Assembly: GCA_965219855.1 (NCBI GenBank)
Contig: CBDCOR010000009.1
Location: 1-64,000 of the forward strand
Origin: CAUZIZ01 sp965219855
Lineage (GTDB): Bacteria > Acidobacteriota > UBA6911 > RPQK01 > JAJDTT01
Direction of reading: 5' to 3'
Length of the DNA: 64,000 nt
The notes beneath the pieces were generated by a model. It had not been told where the DNA came from. It did not search any database and was given only the letters and a program-made list of their open reading frames with translations. A program made the position numbers and the translations under genes. This document shows, in pieces, positions 25,273 to 35,014 of the stretch. Every line of letters starts with the position of its first letter. The first letter of the stretch is position 1.

Positions 25273-26721
25273 ATGTTAGTCATTCCAGGTAGTAGTGGTA
25301 ATTTGTGCGACGGCCCGACGCGGCGGGAGTTCCTGCGTGTCGGTTCTGTGGGACTGTTCGGCCTGAGCCTGGCGAACTTCTTTTCCTGGGAAAAGGCGCA
25401 AGCGGCAGCGGCCCTGGATCTGGTAGGTATGAAAGGCTTCGGATCGGCCAAGTCTGTGATCATGCTGTTTCTGCAGGGAGGGCCCAGTCACATCGACATC
25501 TGGGATCCCAAGCCGGATGCGCCCTCTAATATCCGAGGAGAGTTCAGCCCCATAAAGACCAAGGTTCCGGGTATCTGGCTCAGCGAGACCATGCCCAAGC
25601 TGGCGCAGCAGGTGGACAAGTGCACCTTGATAAGGTCCATGAGCTACACGCCGAAAGGACTCTTCAATCACACCGCCGCCATCTACCAGATGCTGACCGG
25701 GTATCCGCCCGATAGAGTGTCACCGTCGGGTCAATTAGAGCCCCCTTCACCTGCGGATTTCCCCACTGTCGGCTCCCACCTCTCCAAGATGATTCCACCG
25801 GAGGGACCGGTGCTGCCCTTTGTGGAAATGCCTCGACCTCTCCAGGAATCCAATGTGGTGGGGAAAGGCGGGGCAGCGGGATTTCTGGGTAAGGCCTATG
25901 ACCCCTATCGCCTATATCAGGATCCGAACAAGCCCATAAAACTGGACGATCTAGCACTGCGCACGGAGGTGCCCCCTGAGAGACTGCGGGATCGCTTCAG
26001 CCTGCTCAAGGGCATCAATGAATCGATGCCTGAACTGGAAAAAGCGGTCGGCCAGCATGCGCTTGACGAGTACTATGAAAAAGCCTTCGATCTCGTTCTT
26101 TCCGGAAAGGCCCGTGACGCCTTTGATCTGGAACAGGAAACTACCAAGGTCCGCGAGCGTTACGGGCGCACCACATTCGGCCAGGGGGCTCTGATGGCCC
26201 GCCGGCTGATCGAGGCGGGCACCCGCTTCGTACAGCTGAACTGGCCCTCGGTGGCGAACGGCAATCCGGAAGTGGATGCCTGGGACACCCACGCCGCTAA
26301 CTTCAAGCCACTCAAGAACCTCCACTGCCCGGTTCTGGATCAGTCTCTGTCGGCGCTTCTGGAGGACATGAATGACCGGGGCCTATTGGACGAAACCCTG
26401 GTCGTAGCGGTAGGAGAATTCGGGAGGTCTCCACGCCTGGGCGTCAGTACTTCGGGAAACACAAACTCTCCGGATGGTCGAGATCACTGGCCCTATTGCT
26501 ACACCGCACTGGTGGCGGGCGCGGGCATCCCTGGAGGACATCTCTACGGAGAATCGGATGATACGGCTTCCTCCCCCAAGGAAAAGCCCGTACATCCAAA
26601 CGATTTGCTAGCGACCGTCTACTATACTTTGGGCATCGATCCTGACATGGAAGTGCTCAACCACCTGGGTCAGCCTCGAGAGTTGGTGAAGGGGACTCCC
26701 CTTTTCGATCTCTGGTCCTGA
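25273..26721 (+). CDS. DUF1501 protein, second copy
   Basis: 482 residues with a Tat-like leader (TRREFLRVGSVGLFGLSLAN). Family motifs include SVIMLFLQGGPSHIDIWDPK, KCTLIRSMSYTPKGLFNHTA, FGQGALMARRLIEAGTRFVQ, LLDETLVVAVGEFGRSPRLG and GRDHWPYCYTALVAGAGIPG, with GESDDTASSPKEKPVHPNDL near the C-terminus. ATG at 25273 follows GGGGGAGGGTGAC. It is the last member of the WD40, DUF1549/1553, DUF1501 gene set. Its partner pairing mirrors the 7742-12417 cassette, though the two DUF1501 proteins are clearly different subfamilies. Confidence 0.92.
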   Translation: MLVIPGSSGNLCDGPTRREFLRVGSVGLFGLSLANFFSWEKAQAAAALDLVGMKGFGSAKSVIMLFLQGGPSHIDIWDPKPDAPSNIRGEFSPIKTKVPGIWLSETMPKLAQQVDKCTLIRSMSYTPKGLFNHTAAIYQMLTGYPPDRVSPSGQLEPPSPADFPTVGSHLSKMIPPEGPVLPFVEMPRPLQESNVVGKGGAAGFLGKAYDPYRLYQDPNKPIKLDDLALRTEVPPERLRDRFSLLKGINESMPELEKAVGQHALDEYYEKAFDLVLSGKARDAFDLEQETTKVRERYGRTTFGQGALMARRLIEAGTRFVQLNWPSVANGNPEVDAWDTHAANFKPLKNLHCPVLDQSLSALLEDMNDRGLLDETLVVAVGEFGRSPRLGVSTSGNTNSPDGRDHWPYCYTALVAGAGIPGGHLYGESDDTASSPKEKPVHPNDLLATVYYTLGIDPDMEVLNHLGQPRELVKGTPLFDLWS

Positions 26722-26765
26722 TCGGAGGCGGCACTCCGATACAGGGTTCGCCATATAACAGAGTT

Positions 26766-27782
26766 GTGACCGAAAGACGCTGGGCCCCAATCGCCTCAGA
26801 TCGGGTGACACCACCTGAAGTCTTCTTCGAGAGGCGGAAATTCCTGTGCACTGTCACTCTGGGCATGCTGAGTGCGGCGCCTCTCTTCGCCGGCGGCCGC
26901 AGTCCAGAAGGAAAGCAGGGGATCCTGGACGTCCCCTTCAAGCGCCCTGACGTTTTCCCCTCTACTCGAAACAAGTCTTTCTCGCTGCCCAAGGATATTG
27001 ACCAGCGGCTGACACCCCGGCAAGCAGCGGCGACCCACAACAACTTCTACGAATTCCTTCCAGGAAAAGGGGGGCCTGTCTGGAAAGATGTGGGAAAGTT
27101 CGAGGTCGAGCCTTGGAAAGTAGAAGTCTCGGGCGAATGTGAACGCCCGCAGACCTTCGATCTGGACGATTTGTTTGCCTTCGAACACGAGGAAAGGCTG
27201 TATCACTTCCGCTGCGTCGAAAGATGGGCCATGAACGTGCCCTGGAGCGGGTTCCCCCTGAGCAAGCTGCTTGAGAAGGTTCAGCCTACCAGCTCGGCTC
27301 GATTCGTCCGTTTCTCGAGCGCCTTCAAACCCAGCCAGATGCCTGGTTTGAAGAAGGCCCCGTTCTATCCCTGGCCCTACCATGAGGCGCTGAGGATGGA
27401 CGAGGCGATGAACGAGCTGACACTGCTGGCCACCGGCGTCTACGGCAGCCCTCTGCTCAAGCAGCATGGGGCGCCAGTGCGCCTGCTGGCACCCTGGAAA
27501 TACGGCTACAAGAGCCCCAAGTCCATCACCAAGATCGAGCTGCTGACGGAACAACCCGGGACCTTCTGGCAGGTACAGCCACACGAATACGGGTTCCTAT
27601 CAAACGTCAACCCCTACATCCCCCATCCTCGCTGGACTCAGGCAATCTCCTACTGGTTGGACACCGAAGAGAGATTCGTGACTCCCCTCTTCAACGGCTA
27701 TGGAAAATACGTCGCTCAGCTATACCCCGATGAGCCACGTACCCTGCAGCGCCCCCTCCGCAAGGGCCAGACGGCTCGTTAG
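26766..27782 (+). CDS. msrP: Protein-methionine-sulfoxide reductase catalytic subunit
   Basis: A 338-residue sulfite-oxidase-fold molybdoenzyme. A Tat leader (FFERRKFLCTVTLGMLSAAP) marks export. The sequence NNFYEFLPGKGGPVW near 92 and the molybdenum-binding Cys in LYHFRCVERWAMNVPWSGFP near 150 are diagnostic, as is APWKYGYKSPKSITKIELL. MsrP repairs oxidised methionines of periplasmic proteins, taking electrons from the membrane haem protein MsrQ. No msrQ is seen in the window, so the partner must be elsewhere or replaced. The start is GTG 26766. The gene follows the DUF1501 gene by 44 bases and may be read from the same transcript. Confidence 0.93.
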   Translation: MTERRWAPIASDRVTPPEVFFERRKFLCTVTLGMLSAAPLFAGGRSPEGKQGILDVPFKRPDVFPSTRNKSFSLPKDIDQRLTPRQAAATHNNFYEFLPGKGGPVWKDVGKFEVEPWKVEVSGECERPQTFDLDDLFAFEHEERLYHFRCVERWAMNVPWSGFPLSKLLEKVQPTSSARFVRFSSAFKPSQMPGLKKAPFYPWPYHEALRMDEAMNELTLLATGVYGSPLLKQHGAPVRLLAPWKYGYKSPKSITKIELLTEQPGTFWQVQPHEYGFLSNVNPYIPHPRWTQAISYWLDTEERFVTPLFNGYGKYVAQLYPDEPRTLQRPLRKGQTAR

Positions 27783-27789
27783 AGTTCTT

Positions 27790-27903
27790 GGTGGCGGTGG
27801 TCTCCAGGCCGCCGTCGGTCAAGCCGCTTAGCCTCGACACGGAAAACTTCCTCCTGAAGACCAACCTGCAACCTACAACCTACAACCTGTAACCTGTAAC
27901 CTA
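27790..27903. repeat. Half hairpin repeat and a 6 x 7-bp tandem repeat
   Basis: 27790-27830 is one arm of the hairpin repeat (GGTGGTCTCCAGGCCGCCG). 27862-27903 consists of six heptamers, CAACCTG, CAACCTA, CAACCTA, CAACCTG, TAACCTG, TAACCTA, ending seven bases before the ATG of the sulfatase-like gene. No Shine-Dalgarno is visible there. Confidence 0.7.
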
Positions 27904-27910
27904 AGAAGCG

Positions 27911-30413
27911 ATGGCCAGAAAGCCAGGGCTAGCGCTTGCCGGGCTGCACTTGTTCACCCTGTCCAGCTACGCCGTAGCCCAGCCGGTCCTGGACCTGATT
28001 TCGAAAAACCTCCAATTCCTCGTAGCCCACAAGCTGACACCTGTAGAAATCTTTCTGCTGCTCGGCTTTCTGATCCTGGCAGTTCCCCTACCCTTCCTGC
28101 TTCTCTCCCTCGCCGCCCGACTCCTCGACCGGCGATCCGGGTTCTGGTGGCTGCAGGGGCTGAGCGTCTGTCTTCTGACGTCGGCTTTCCTGCTCCAAGT
28201 CTGCAAGAGTGTCTGGGAGGGCCCCGGAGCTCTGCTGGTGGCTACGGCACTGGCGGCCGGCCTGATCTTTTCCATTGGATATATACGGCTTCCGCTGATG
28301 CGCCAGTTCGTCACCTGGCTGACGCCGGGGCTACTGTTCTTCCCCGTCTGGTTTCTATTCGGGACCCCGGTCCTGGAAGTTGCGACAGTGAACAGGGCTC
28401 TCACAGTCCCCAGGTTGGGGTCGCCCTCGACGACACCGATCCTGATGGTGGTCTTCGACCAACTCCCTTTGGTTTCGCTTCTCGACGAAGAGGGACAAAT
28501 TGATCCGATCAGGTATCCAAACTTCTCGGAGCTGGCTCAGGACAGCGTCTGGTATCGGAACGCTACAGCAGTCAGTGACCGCACCGGCTGGGCCCTCCCG
28601 GCGCTCCTGCCAAAAAGCTACCCATATACGAACATCACCCCACCAACCTCCTCACACTCTTCAGCCAGTCGCATCAGGTCTACAGTTTCGAACCGATCAC
28701 GAGACTCTGTCCCACCGAGCTGTGTACTCGCCTGGACCAACCACAGGGCTCTCGCCTGGCCCTGCTGTCGACGGATCTGGGGATTCTGTACCTCCACCTC
28801 CTGCTGCCATCGGACCTGGCTGAATCCCTGCCCCCAGCTGACCAGAGCTGGAAAGACCTGGCCGAAGGAGCTTCCAAAGCCTGGAAGGACCAGTGGATCG
28901 AGTGGCGAGACCGCGACCGTCTGAAATCGGCCTCATCGGTGATCGACTCGATTGAGCCCGAGGGAAATCGACCACCGCTCTATTTCCTGCACTTCCTGTT
29001 ACCTCACGAGCCCTACCTCCATCTTCCCAGCGGCAAACTGTACGCTGCTCTGCCCAATCTCGGAGGCCTGTTGGCCAGGGAAAAGTGGAGTAGTAAGGAA
29101 ACCGCTGTAAACCTGGCCTACCAGCGCCACCTGTTACAGGTCGGAACCGTGGACCGGTTGCTGGGGCAGTTCCTGGAACGGGTTCGGGCGGCGAAGTTGT
29201 ACGACCGCTCCTTGATCGTGGTCACTTCGGACCATGGCGCCAGCTTTCGACCCAGGGAGTCCTTCAAGCACCCCACCGACACCAACTTTCAGGACATTCT
29301 TTCCGTACCTCTTCTGGTCAGCCTCCGCTGAGCAGTTTTGTGCCTGGCGTCCGCGATCACCACTTAGAGACCATCGATATCCTGCCTACCTTGGCCCAAT
29401 ATGTCGGGGTGAGCCTCCCTGTTGAAATCGATGGGGCTTCGGCTCTAGATCCTGAAAATCCGGGAAAGACCGACAAGACCCTCTTCTTCGCGGGAGCTCT
29501 GCGGCGAGTCAGCTATCCATCGCGGCGGGTCACGGAGGAGACACGCCGGTCGGTGGAAAGAAAGGTCGAGCTATTTGGATCACGAGATCAAGGTCCTTTG
29601 ACGACATCGGCCGATGGTTTCGAGATGGCGGGTCGGAGGCCTGAGGGGATTGGTGTCGGAGGGCGTTCTCCAGACGCTGCCTGGCTCGATCTACCGGCTC
29701 TTTACGACCGGGTGGATCCGATGTCCGACTTCGTTCCTGCCCAGGTCACGGGTTACCTCCGGTCGAACCAACAGGGGCGACCAGAAGTCGGTCTGGCCCT
29801 GGCGATAAACGGCATCCTGCGAGCCACGACTCGAATCGAGTTCCAGCCCTCGGAAAACACGAGTCCCTGGTCAGTCATCGTCTCTGAGGATTCTTTCCGT
29901 TCGGGCCGCAACCTGATCGAGGTCTTCACTTTCGATTCCAACCAGGGCAGCCCCAGCCTGCGTCTAGCGTATCGATCTCAGGGCGGCCCAACGCTGCCCA
30001 ACTTTGGTGTCAAGACCACTGCTTCGGTCTGGGGACTCAAAGACTCCGGATTCTACGATCAGGAGCGATGGTCGGGGAGGCTGGTCCGCTGGACCGATGG
30101 AAAGGCAAGCGTCACGGTGTCCCGAACGCGGCTCGGATTTACGCCGGCCTCAGTTGAAATCAAATTGGTCCGGGCTGGACCGCGAGGATCCAAGCTCACG
30201 GTCCTATCCTGCGGGGGACCGATCTTCGAAGGGCAAATCGGTCCAGGTGCGTGGCATGAGTCCTTGGAACTTCGGCACTGTTCACCCGCAGCAGACGAGC
30301 TTCAGATTTCCCTTCTCAGCGATACCTTCGTGCCACGCGAGGTCTTGCCCAATTCCACAGACACCCGCCAGCTTGGGGTTGCGGTGGAGTCGATCGTCTT
30401 TCTCCCCGAATGA
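27911..30413 (+). pseudogene. Membrane-anchored sulfatase-like protein, broken by two frameshifts
   Basis: Four or five hydrophobic segments in the first 150 residues precede a sulfatase/alkaline phosphatase-like domain (STTPILMVVFDQLPLVSLLD, RYPNFSELAQDSVWYRNATA). The frame changes near 28612 at a run of five A and again near 29330. The pieces continue the domain: LPIYEHHPTNLLTLFSQSHQ, FLLPHEPYLHLPSGKLYAAL, SLIVVTSDHGASFRPRE (metal-site Asp-His) and DIDILPTLAQYVGV-like text from 29360. About 830 residues would be restored. The C-terminal 300 residues are a beta-rich region I cannot name. Either the gene is dead or two assembly indels are present. Confidence 0.75.
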
Positions 30414-30574
30414 AGTGAGAATGCAGGGTTAAAGATCAGGGGATAGAAACAGGGGAGATCGTGCTGCTGACCGGTCGCTCCTCGGGAACTGGCCTCATAC
30501 CGCTAGGCTTGACAGAAATAGTGGACAATAGAATATGGAGCGTAGCCTTACAGTTTGAACATGGAGGTGAAAAT

Positions 30575-30985
30575 TTGAAGAACCTGTTCACCCTCGTCGT
30601 AGTGATCAATCTCTGCTTTTCTTCGGCAATTACCGGTGACAGCCAGACTAGGCAAGACAGAAGGGTCCCGGCCGAATATGACGGGGTTGTGCTGGGCCAG
30701 TTGCTCGAGCACGCAAGAGCCCCAATGTCAACTTCGGTTCCCCAGCCCAGATTTCCACAATCTCCAGCGCCTCCAGTGTTTCATGTCAGCAAACAGGGAA
30801 TCGCAATGGCCTCTATCGGTGGCGGACTATTGGTCCTGGGGTTGGCTTTGGTGGCGAATTCGGGCTCGGCTCCAGGGATCCTTCAGCCGGAAGAACGACG
30901 AAATACGGCCCGGCTTTATGGTGGCGGCATTCTGGCCGGGGTTGGAGCGACAATGCTGTGGCACGGCCTGTGCAAGTTGAAGTAG
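30575..30985 (+). CDS. Hypothetical small membrane protein
   Basis: 136 residues if started at TTG 30575, which has GGAGGTG six bases upstream and gives a signal-like N-terminus (LKNLFTLVVVINLCFSSA). A Pro-rich middle part (PQPRFPQSPAPPVFHV) is followed by two hydrophobic segments (IAMASIGGGLLVLGLALVA and LYGGGILAGVGATMLWHGL). I do not recognise the family. The topology suggests an exported or inner-membrane protein. It ends 13 bases before the ISNCY-type element. Confidence 0.5.
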   Translation: MKNLFTLVVVINLCFSSAITGDSQTRQDRRVPAEYDGVVLGQLLEHARAPMSTSVPQPRFPQSPAPPVFHVSKQGIAMASIGGGLLVLGLALVANSGSAPGILQPEERRNTARLYGGGILAGVGATMLWHGLCKLK

Positions 30986-30998
30986 ACGAAGCCGTAGT

Positions 30999-32681
30999 TA
31001 GTGCCCGTCCGAAAACCGGGGTTTTCAGAACTGTAATCTGTTGAATCGTAAACACTTATTATACTTGAGACTGCTGACAGACCGGCTCGACCCAGCTCGA
31101 TCCAGAGCAAGGACCCTCGAGCGAGGGCACGCGGGCCAAAAAGCAGCGGTTCGGCGCAGACCTCTCCCCGAGTCGGAGCCACAAGGCAGTACGGTCAGCC
31201 ACAAAAGGCTACAACAGGAGTCGGGCCAGGACGACCAGGTTATAGGTCAGGACGCTGGCATGGACGTAGCTTTGAAAGTGAGGCCAGCCTTTCCAGCTAC
31301 AGCGGTGGAGACCGAAGGTGTGCTTGAGGGTCCCAATGCACCCCTCAATCCCGGCGCGGAAGCGTTTGAGTTGTTTGTAGACCCAACTGGAACGCACCAT
31401 GCTCTCAACCGTCAACCCACACTTTTTGGAAAAGGCCACATCCTGTACCCCCTGCTCTTTGGCCCAGCGCAGGTTGGCAGCCGAGGCAAAACCACCATCC
31501 CAGGCGCTCTGGCGGGGGACCTTCCCGTACAGCTGTCGATGCCGCTCTAAGAAGGGTTGCACATAGTTGCTGTCGGCCGGATTCCCCCGTTCCACCACAC
31601 AATCCAGGATCAGCGACGAGGCGCCCGTGCTGACAAACACCTTGTGGCCGAAGACCGTTTCCCGAGGGCTCTTCTTGATAATATCGGTGTGCTCTTCGAA
31701 GAGGGAACAGATCTTCTCCTGGGCCGCGACGGCCTCGCCCGAAAGGACCCGTCGTTGAGTCTGCTCGATGACTTTGTGCAACAGCCCCAGATAGTGGGCC
31801 AGTTGCGCCGCCACGGCCAGACTGAGGGGATCGCTCCACTGCGCGGAAGCTGCCAGCGCCTGCTCGGCATAGTGAGCCGTCTTGGACGCCACTTTGATCA
31901 GATCGCGGTAACTGTCCAGGCGCTTCTTGCCGCGGCGGTTGCGGATGTTCAGGACGCGCCGCTTGGCCCGCCGCGTATGATCGACGAAGCCGATCCCTTC
32001 CCGCTCCCGCAGCCGCCCCAGCGACTGGGTCACGACTCGAATGCCGTCGTACAACAGCTCACTGTCGAGCGGATAGTGGATGTTCGTCTCGACCGCCGTG
32101 GCATCGACCCGAATCCGTTGGCCTTTTTCCAGACCCCGAGCCTGCGCCCAGAGCACCAAGTGGTCGTTGATCGCCTTCCAAGTCCCCGGCTCAATCTTCC
32201 CCAGGTTCTCCGCCAGGGTGGCTTTGCTGATCGACGCCCCATAGGGCAAGCGACAGAACCTCTGACAGCTTTGCGAATCCACCAGATGAAACTCCAGCTT
32301 GCGATAGCTGAACTGATGCAGCTGTTTGATGACGGCGCAACGCAGCACCTGCTCGGCCGTCAAACCGGGGGCGCCAACACCGGAATCGACCCTGTCAGAG
32401 AGATCTTGTACTATCAGCTCCAGCGTCTGGGGATTGTCGTCCAGGATGCGCGAGATCACCTTCAATTCATGGGCCAGCTGGTGATCGGGCCATTGCGGGG
32501 AAAGGGGGCGTTGTTTTTCACGCTTTTTACGCATCTTCGAACTCCTGAAATCGTCGTAAGTCGTTTTAGTCTAATTGTTTGCACCAAATAGTCTAGCAAA
32601 CGGCCCTGACAGTTTCGGAGCTTGAAAAAGCCCTCTTTCCCCTTCCTTATCAATTACTTACAAATTTCCGGACGGGCACTA
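30999..32681 (-). mobile_element. ISNCY (ISDol1-like) insertion sequence
   Basis: Terminal inverted repeats TAGTGCCCGTCCG are visible at 30999 and, as CGGACGGGCACTA, at 32669-32681. One transposase gene fills most of the 1.7 kb. No clear target duplication was found. On the right the element abuts a dispersed hairpin repeat (CTAAGCTGAAACTTCATTGG), so it inserted at or next to the repeat edge. Confidence 0.85.
31209..32534 (-). CDS. ISNCY/ISDol1-type DDE transposase
   Basis: A 441-residue protein. The N-terminal region ISRILDDNPQTLELIVQDLS and GLTAEQVLRCAVIKQLHQFS match the ISDol1-like group of ISNCY. The first catalytic Asp lies in RIRVDATAVETNIHYP, the second in SAWDGGFASAANLRWAKEQG, and a Glu follows in FRAGIEGCIGTLKHTFGLHR. 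No internal stop is seen, so it may be active. Only one copy is present in the window. Confidence 0.9.
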   Translation of the reverse strand: MRKKREKQRPLSPQWPDHQLAHELKVISRILDDNPQTLELIVQDLSDRVDSGVGAPGLTAEQVLRCAVIKQLHQFSYRKLEFHLVDSQSCQRFCRLPYGASISKATLAENLGKIEPGTWKAINDHLVLWAQARGLEKGQRIRVDATAVETNIHYPLDSELLYDGIRVVTQSLGRLREREGIGFVDHTRRAKRRVLNIRNRRGKKRLDSYRDLIKVASKTAHYAEQALAASAQWSDPLSLAVAAQLAHYLGLLHKVIEQTQRRVLSGEAVAAQEKICSLFEEHTDIIKKSPRETVFGHKVFVSTGASSLILDCVVERGNPADSNYVQPFLERHRQLYGKVPRQSAWDGGFASAANLRWAKEQGVQDVAFSKKCGLTVESMVRSSWVYKQLKRFRAGIEGCIGTLKHTFGLHRCSWKGWPHFQSYVHASVLTYNLVVLARLLL

Positions 32682-32815
32682 GCTAAGCTGAAACTTCATT
32701 GGCGAATGTAGCTTTGGCCTCCAGGCCGAAGTCCTATTTTTCCGAGCCTTTGGCTCGGACGGCGGCCTGGAGCCCACCGCTACGCCGCACCCAAAGTTTC
32801 CTTCTGAATGATCCG
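32682..32815. repeat. Dispersed hairpin repeat, most complete copy
   Basis: CTAAGCTGAAACTTCATTGG, arm TAGCTTTGGCCTCCAGGCCG, internal hairpin CCGAGCCTTTGGCTCGG, arm CGGCGGCCTGGAGCCCACCG, then CTACGCCGCACCCAAAGTTT and GATCCGGCGCAGCCG. The two outer arms can pair into one ~90-base stem. This copy shows the uninterrupted GCTA/CG site at which intron copy 1 inserted elsewhere. Confidence 0.85.
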
Positions 32816-32862
32816 GCGCAGCCGTCGCTTTCCCATGGACCCTGCGCCGACTACCAGTATTC

Positions 32863-33498
32863 TCATAGCCTGGCTGCCCCGGCGAGCAGTAATAGCCCGG
32901 TGGCAACCAGGGCCAGCGTCCAGAGCCGATCCATGTTGATCCAGGCGCGGCGGAGGATGGCGACTCCGATCCATTCGTAGACGGCGAAGGCGACGGCACC
33001 TGTTGTGGCGAGCATTGCAAGGCTGTGTACCGCCACGGCCGCCAGCGCCACTACCAGCGATTCAGTGAGGTCGAAATGATGCCCTTGATGCGCCACTGTC
33101 TGCGCAGGCATCAAGAATGGGACCAGCATCAGTCCGGCACCATGCGTGCTAGCCATGAGGAAAGACCACGCGGCAAGGCCGAGATAGCCGACTCGCATGC
33201 CAAACCGGACCCGGTGTCGAGCAAGTGAATGGTAGATTGCCCAGCCGATAAGCAGGGTCCCCGCGACGATTTGGATCAGCAGTCGATCAGCGGCGACCCC
33301 GGCTACCATAGCCAGGACAGCCACCAGGGCTACCGACACGGCATGACCTAATGCGATTGGCAGCAAGGAGGCGAGCACGACGGCACGGCTCTCACGATGC
33401 AGACCGAGCGCCACCGCGAACAGCCAACCCATAGCCGGGTTGAAACCGTGAAAAGCACCCAGCCCGACAAGTGCAAGCCAGTACCACAGCTCGCTCAC
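32863..33498 (-). CDS. Polytopic membrane protein, possible transporter
   Basis: A 211-residue protein with about six hydrophobic helices. The N-terminus LALVGLGAFHGFNPAMGWLF has the GxxHGxNPAMGW pattern of a conserved membrane family found next to metal or cytochrome c biogenesis genes. A second charged-His segment (STHGAGLMLVPFLMP, then HQGHHFDLTESL) could bind metal. Database labels for such proteins vary and none is well founded. It is a monocistronic gene between a repeat and the SBP56 gene on the same strand. Confidence 0.7.
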   Translation of the reverse strand: MSELWYWLALVGLGAFHGFNPAMGWLFAVALGLHRESRAVVLASLLPIALGHAVSVALVAVLAMVAGVAADRLLIQIVAGTLLIGWAIYHSLARHRVRFGMRVGYLGLAAWSFLMASTHGAGLMLVPFLMPAQTVAHQGHHFDLTESLVVALAAVAVHSLAMLATTGAVAFAVYEWIGVAILRRAWINMDRLWTLALVATGLLLLAGAARL

Positions 33499-33622
33499 GA
33501 CAGGACCTCACACCTTCCACCCAATGCGGATAGTGAGGACCGAAGGGGGCGACCTTGTTCTTGAGTCACGTCCCCCACCTAATCACAGTATCCGTTCTTC
33601 GGCCCCCCGACCTGGAACAGTC

Positions 33623-35014
33623 CTACGGATAGCAATAGGAATCTGATGAGGCGTCACCGCCCTGGAGCCGAACCTGGTGTGGTCGGTAGTCTGTGGGCCA
33701 TTCGACGAGGAACCTGGAATCAAAGGCAATGCCCCCCTCTGGGTCCACGTCCAGCTTAGCCATCCAGCCGTCAACACCCTCTGGGTAGAACTGTTCATCC
33801 CAGGCCCTGTAGAGCGAGTTGGTAAAGTAGACTCTCCTCCCGTCCCGGCTGACTTCGACCATTTGGGGGCCGCCGTTCAAAGGCTTCGACGATGTGGGAT
33901 GTGGCGTTCTCCCCACGATCCCGCCGATGCGTAAGGAACCCGTCTGCTTCGGGCTGTGGGGATCGGAGACATCGTACTGGTGCATCTCTCCAGTGCCCCA
34001 GCAAGACACGTAGAGGAACCTGTCGTCCACCGAAAGATCGATGTCGGTGATTAGAGGGGGTACTGCTTTGAAATCCTTCAAAGCTGGTGGTAGATCGTCG
34101 GGGTCGGCTGGTTCGGCGGGAATCTCGATGATTCTCTTGACCGCCCAGTCTCCCTCGTCCCGATGCCACAGCCAGACGGACGCAGAGAGGTCAGCCAAAC
34201 TGACGACTACACCAGCGAAGCCATACGACTTGGTAGGATCGTGTGCGGGGCGGAGCTCCAGTACCATCTGCTGCTCCTTACCGAGATCGAGCTCTTTTAG
34301 ATGTTTACGCCGGTGAAGATCCCAAATGTGGATGCGATGGCCATACTCGCTGTTCATCAACTTCTCTGGGATGACACCATTCTCGACCATATTCGGTGTT
34401 CCCCACTCACTGCTAACCATTACGTCGTGGCCCAAGTGCCACCAGAAGTCGTAGGCGAGATGCTGGGGGCCTCTGTCCATCTCCCATCGACCGAGAACGT
34501 TGAAGCTGTCATGATCCATCATGAACACGCCACCCGGACCATCACCTTCCGGGCTGCCAAGCGCTCCGACATAGATGCCTTCAGGACCGCAGTGTACGGT
34601 ATGTGGACGGGAGTATCCGGAGCGTGAGGTCACCTCATCGGGTTCGATGGTCTTGATAATACTTGGTTTCCTGGGATCGGGCTTGGTGTCCATGATGTAG
34701 ATGCGTGACGAGCGCAAGCCGGGAACGATGAGATAGCGTCGTTCCACGTGCGGATGGGGGGCGTTCGGACACAAGGTAGAGCTGCACGCATTCCAGCCGA
34801 AATGGTGCAATTCGTCGTCCACGTTGGGAAGGTCGGTCTGGCCTACGATCTGAGCGTAGGTTGATGATTCCGGGTCAACGTCGACGACCGTCATGGCGTC
34901 CGGTTCTTTGCCCAGAGCGTGGAGCGAGGCAACATAGGCCAGTTTCTCGGCCGGGGCCTGCGCAGCCAGTCGTGGTGACGGATAGAACGTGGGGTCAGGA
35001 GTCCAGGTTGCCAT
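33623..35014 (-). CDS. Selenium-binding protein SBP56 family (methanethiol oxidase-like)
   Basis: A 463-residue beta-propeller of the SELENBP1/MtoX family. It shows the family-typical start TPDPTFYPSPRLAAQAPAEK, the conserved DELHHFGWNACSSTLCP with neighbouring His and Cys residues, RPHTVHCGPEGIYVGALGSP, GPQHLAYDFWWHLGHDVMVS, EWGTPNMVENGV and WGTGEMHQYDVSDP. Several His residues (HHFGWN, PHTVHC, CYP end) match copper-ligand positions in bacterial methanethiol oxidase. That enzyme makes formaldehyde, H2S and H2O2 from methanethiol; activity here is inferred from family. ATG at 35014 follows GGAGGGAAG. Confidence 0.92.
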   Translation of the reverse strand: MATWTPDPTFYPSPRLAAQAPAEKLAYVASLHALGKEPDAMTVVDVDPESSTYAQIVGQTDLPNVDDELHHFGWNACSSTLCPNAPHPHVERRYLIVPGLRSSRIYIMDTKPDPRKPSIIKTIEPDEVTSRSGYSRPHTVHCGPEGIYVGALGSPEGDGPGGVFMMDHDSFNVLGRWEMDRGPQHLAYDFWWHLGHDVMVSSEWGTPNMVENGVIPEKLMNSEYGHRIHIWDLHRRKHLKELDLGKEQQMVLELRPAHDPTKSYGFAGVVVSLADLSASVWLWHRDEGDWAVKRIIEIPAEPADPDDLPPALKDFKAVPPLITDIDLSVDDRFLYVSCWGTGEMHQYDVSDPHSPKQTGSLRIGGIVGRTPHPTSSKPLNGGPQMVEVSRDGRRVYFTNSLYRAWDEQFYPEGVDGWMAKLDVDPEGGIAFDSRFLVEWPTDYRPHQVRLQGGDASSDSYCYP

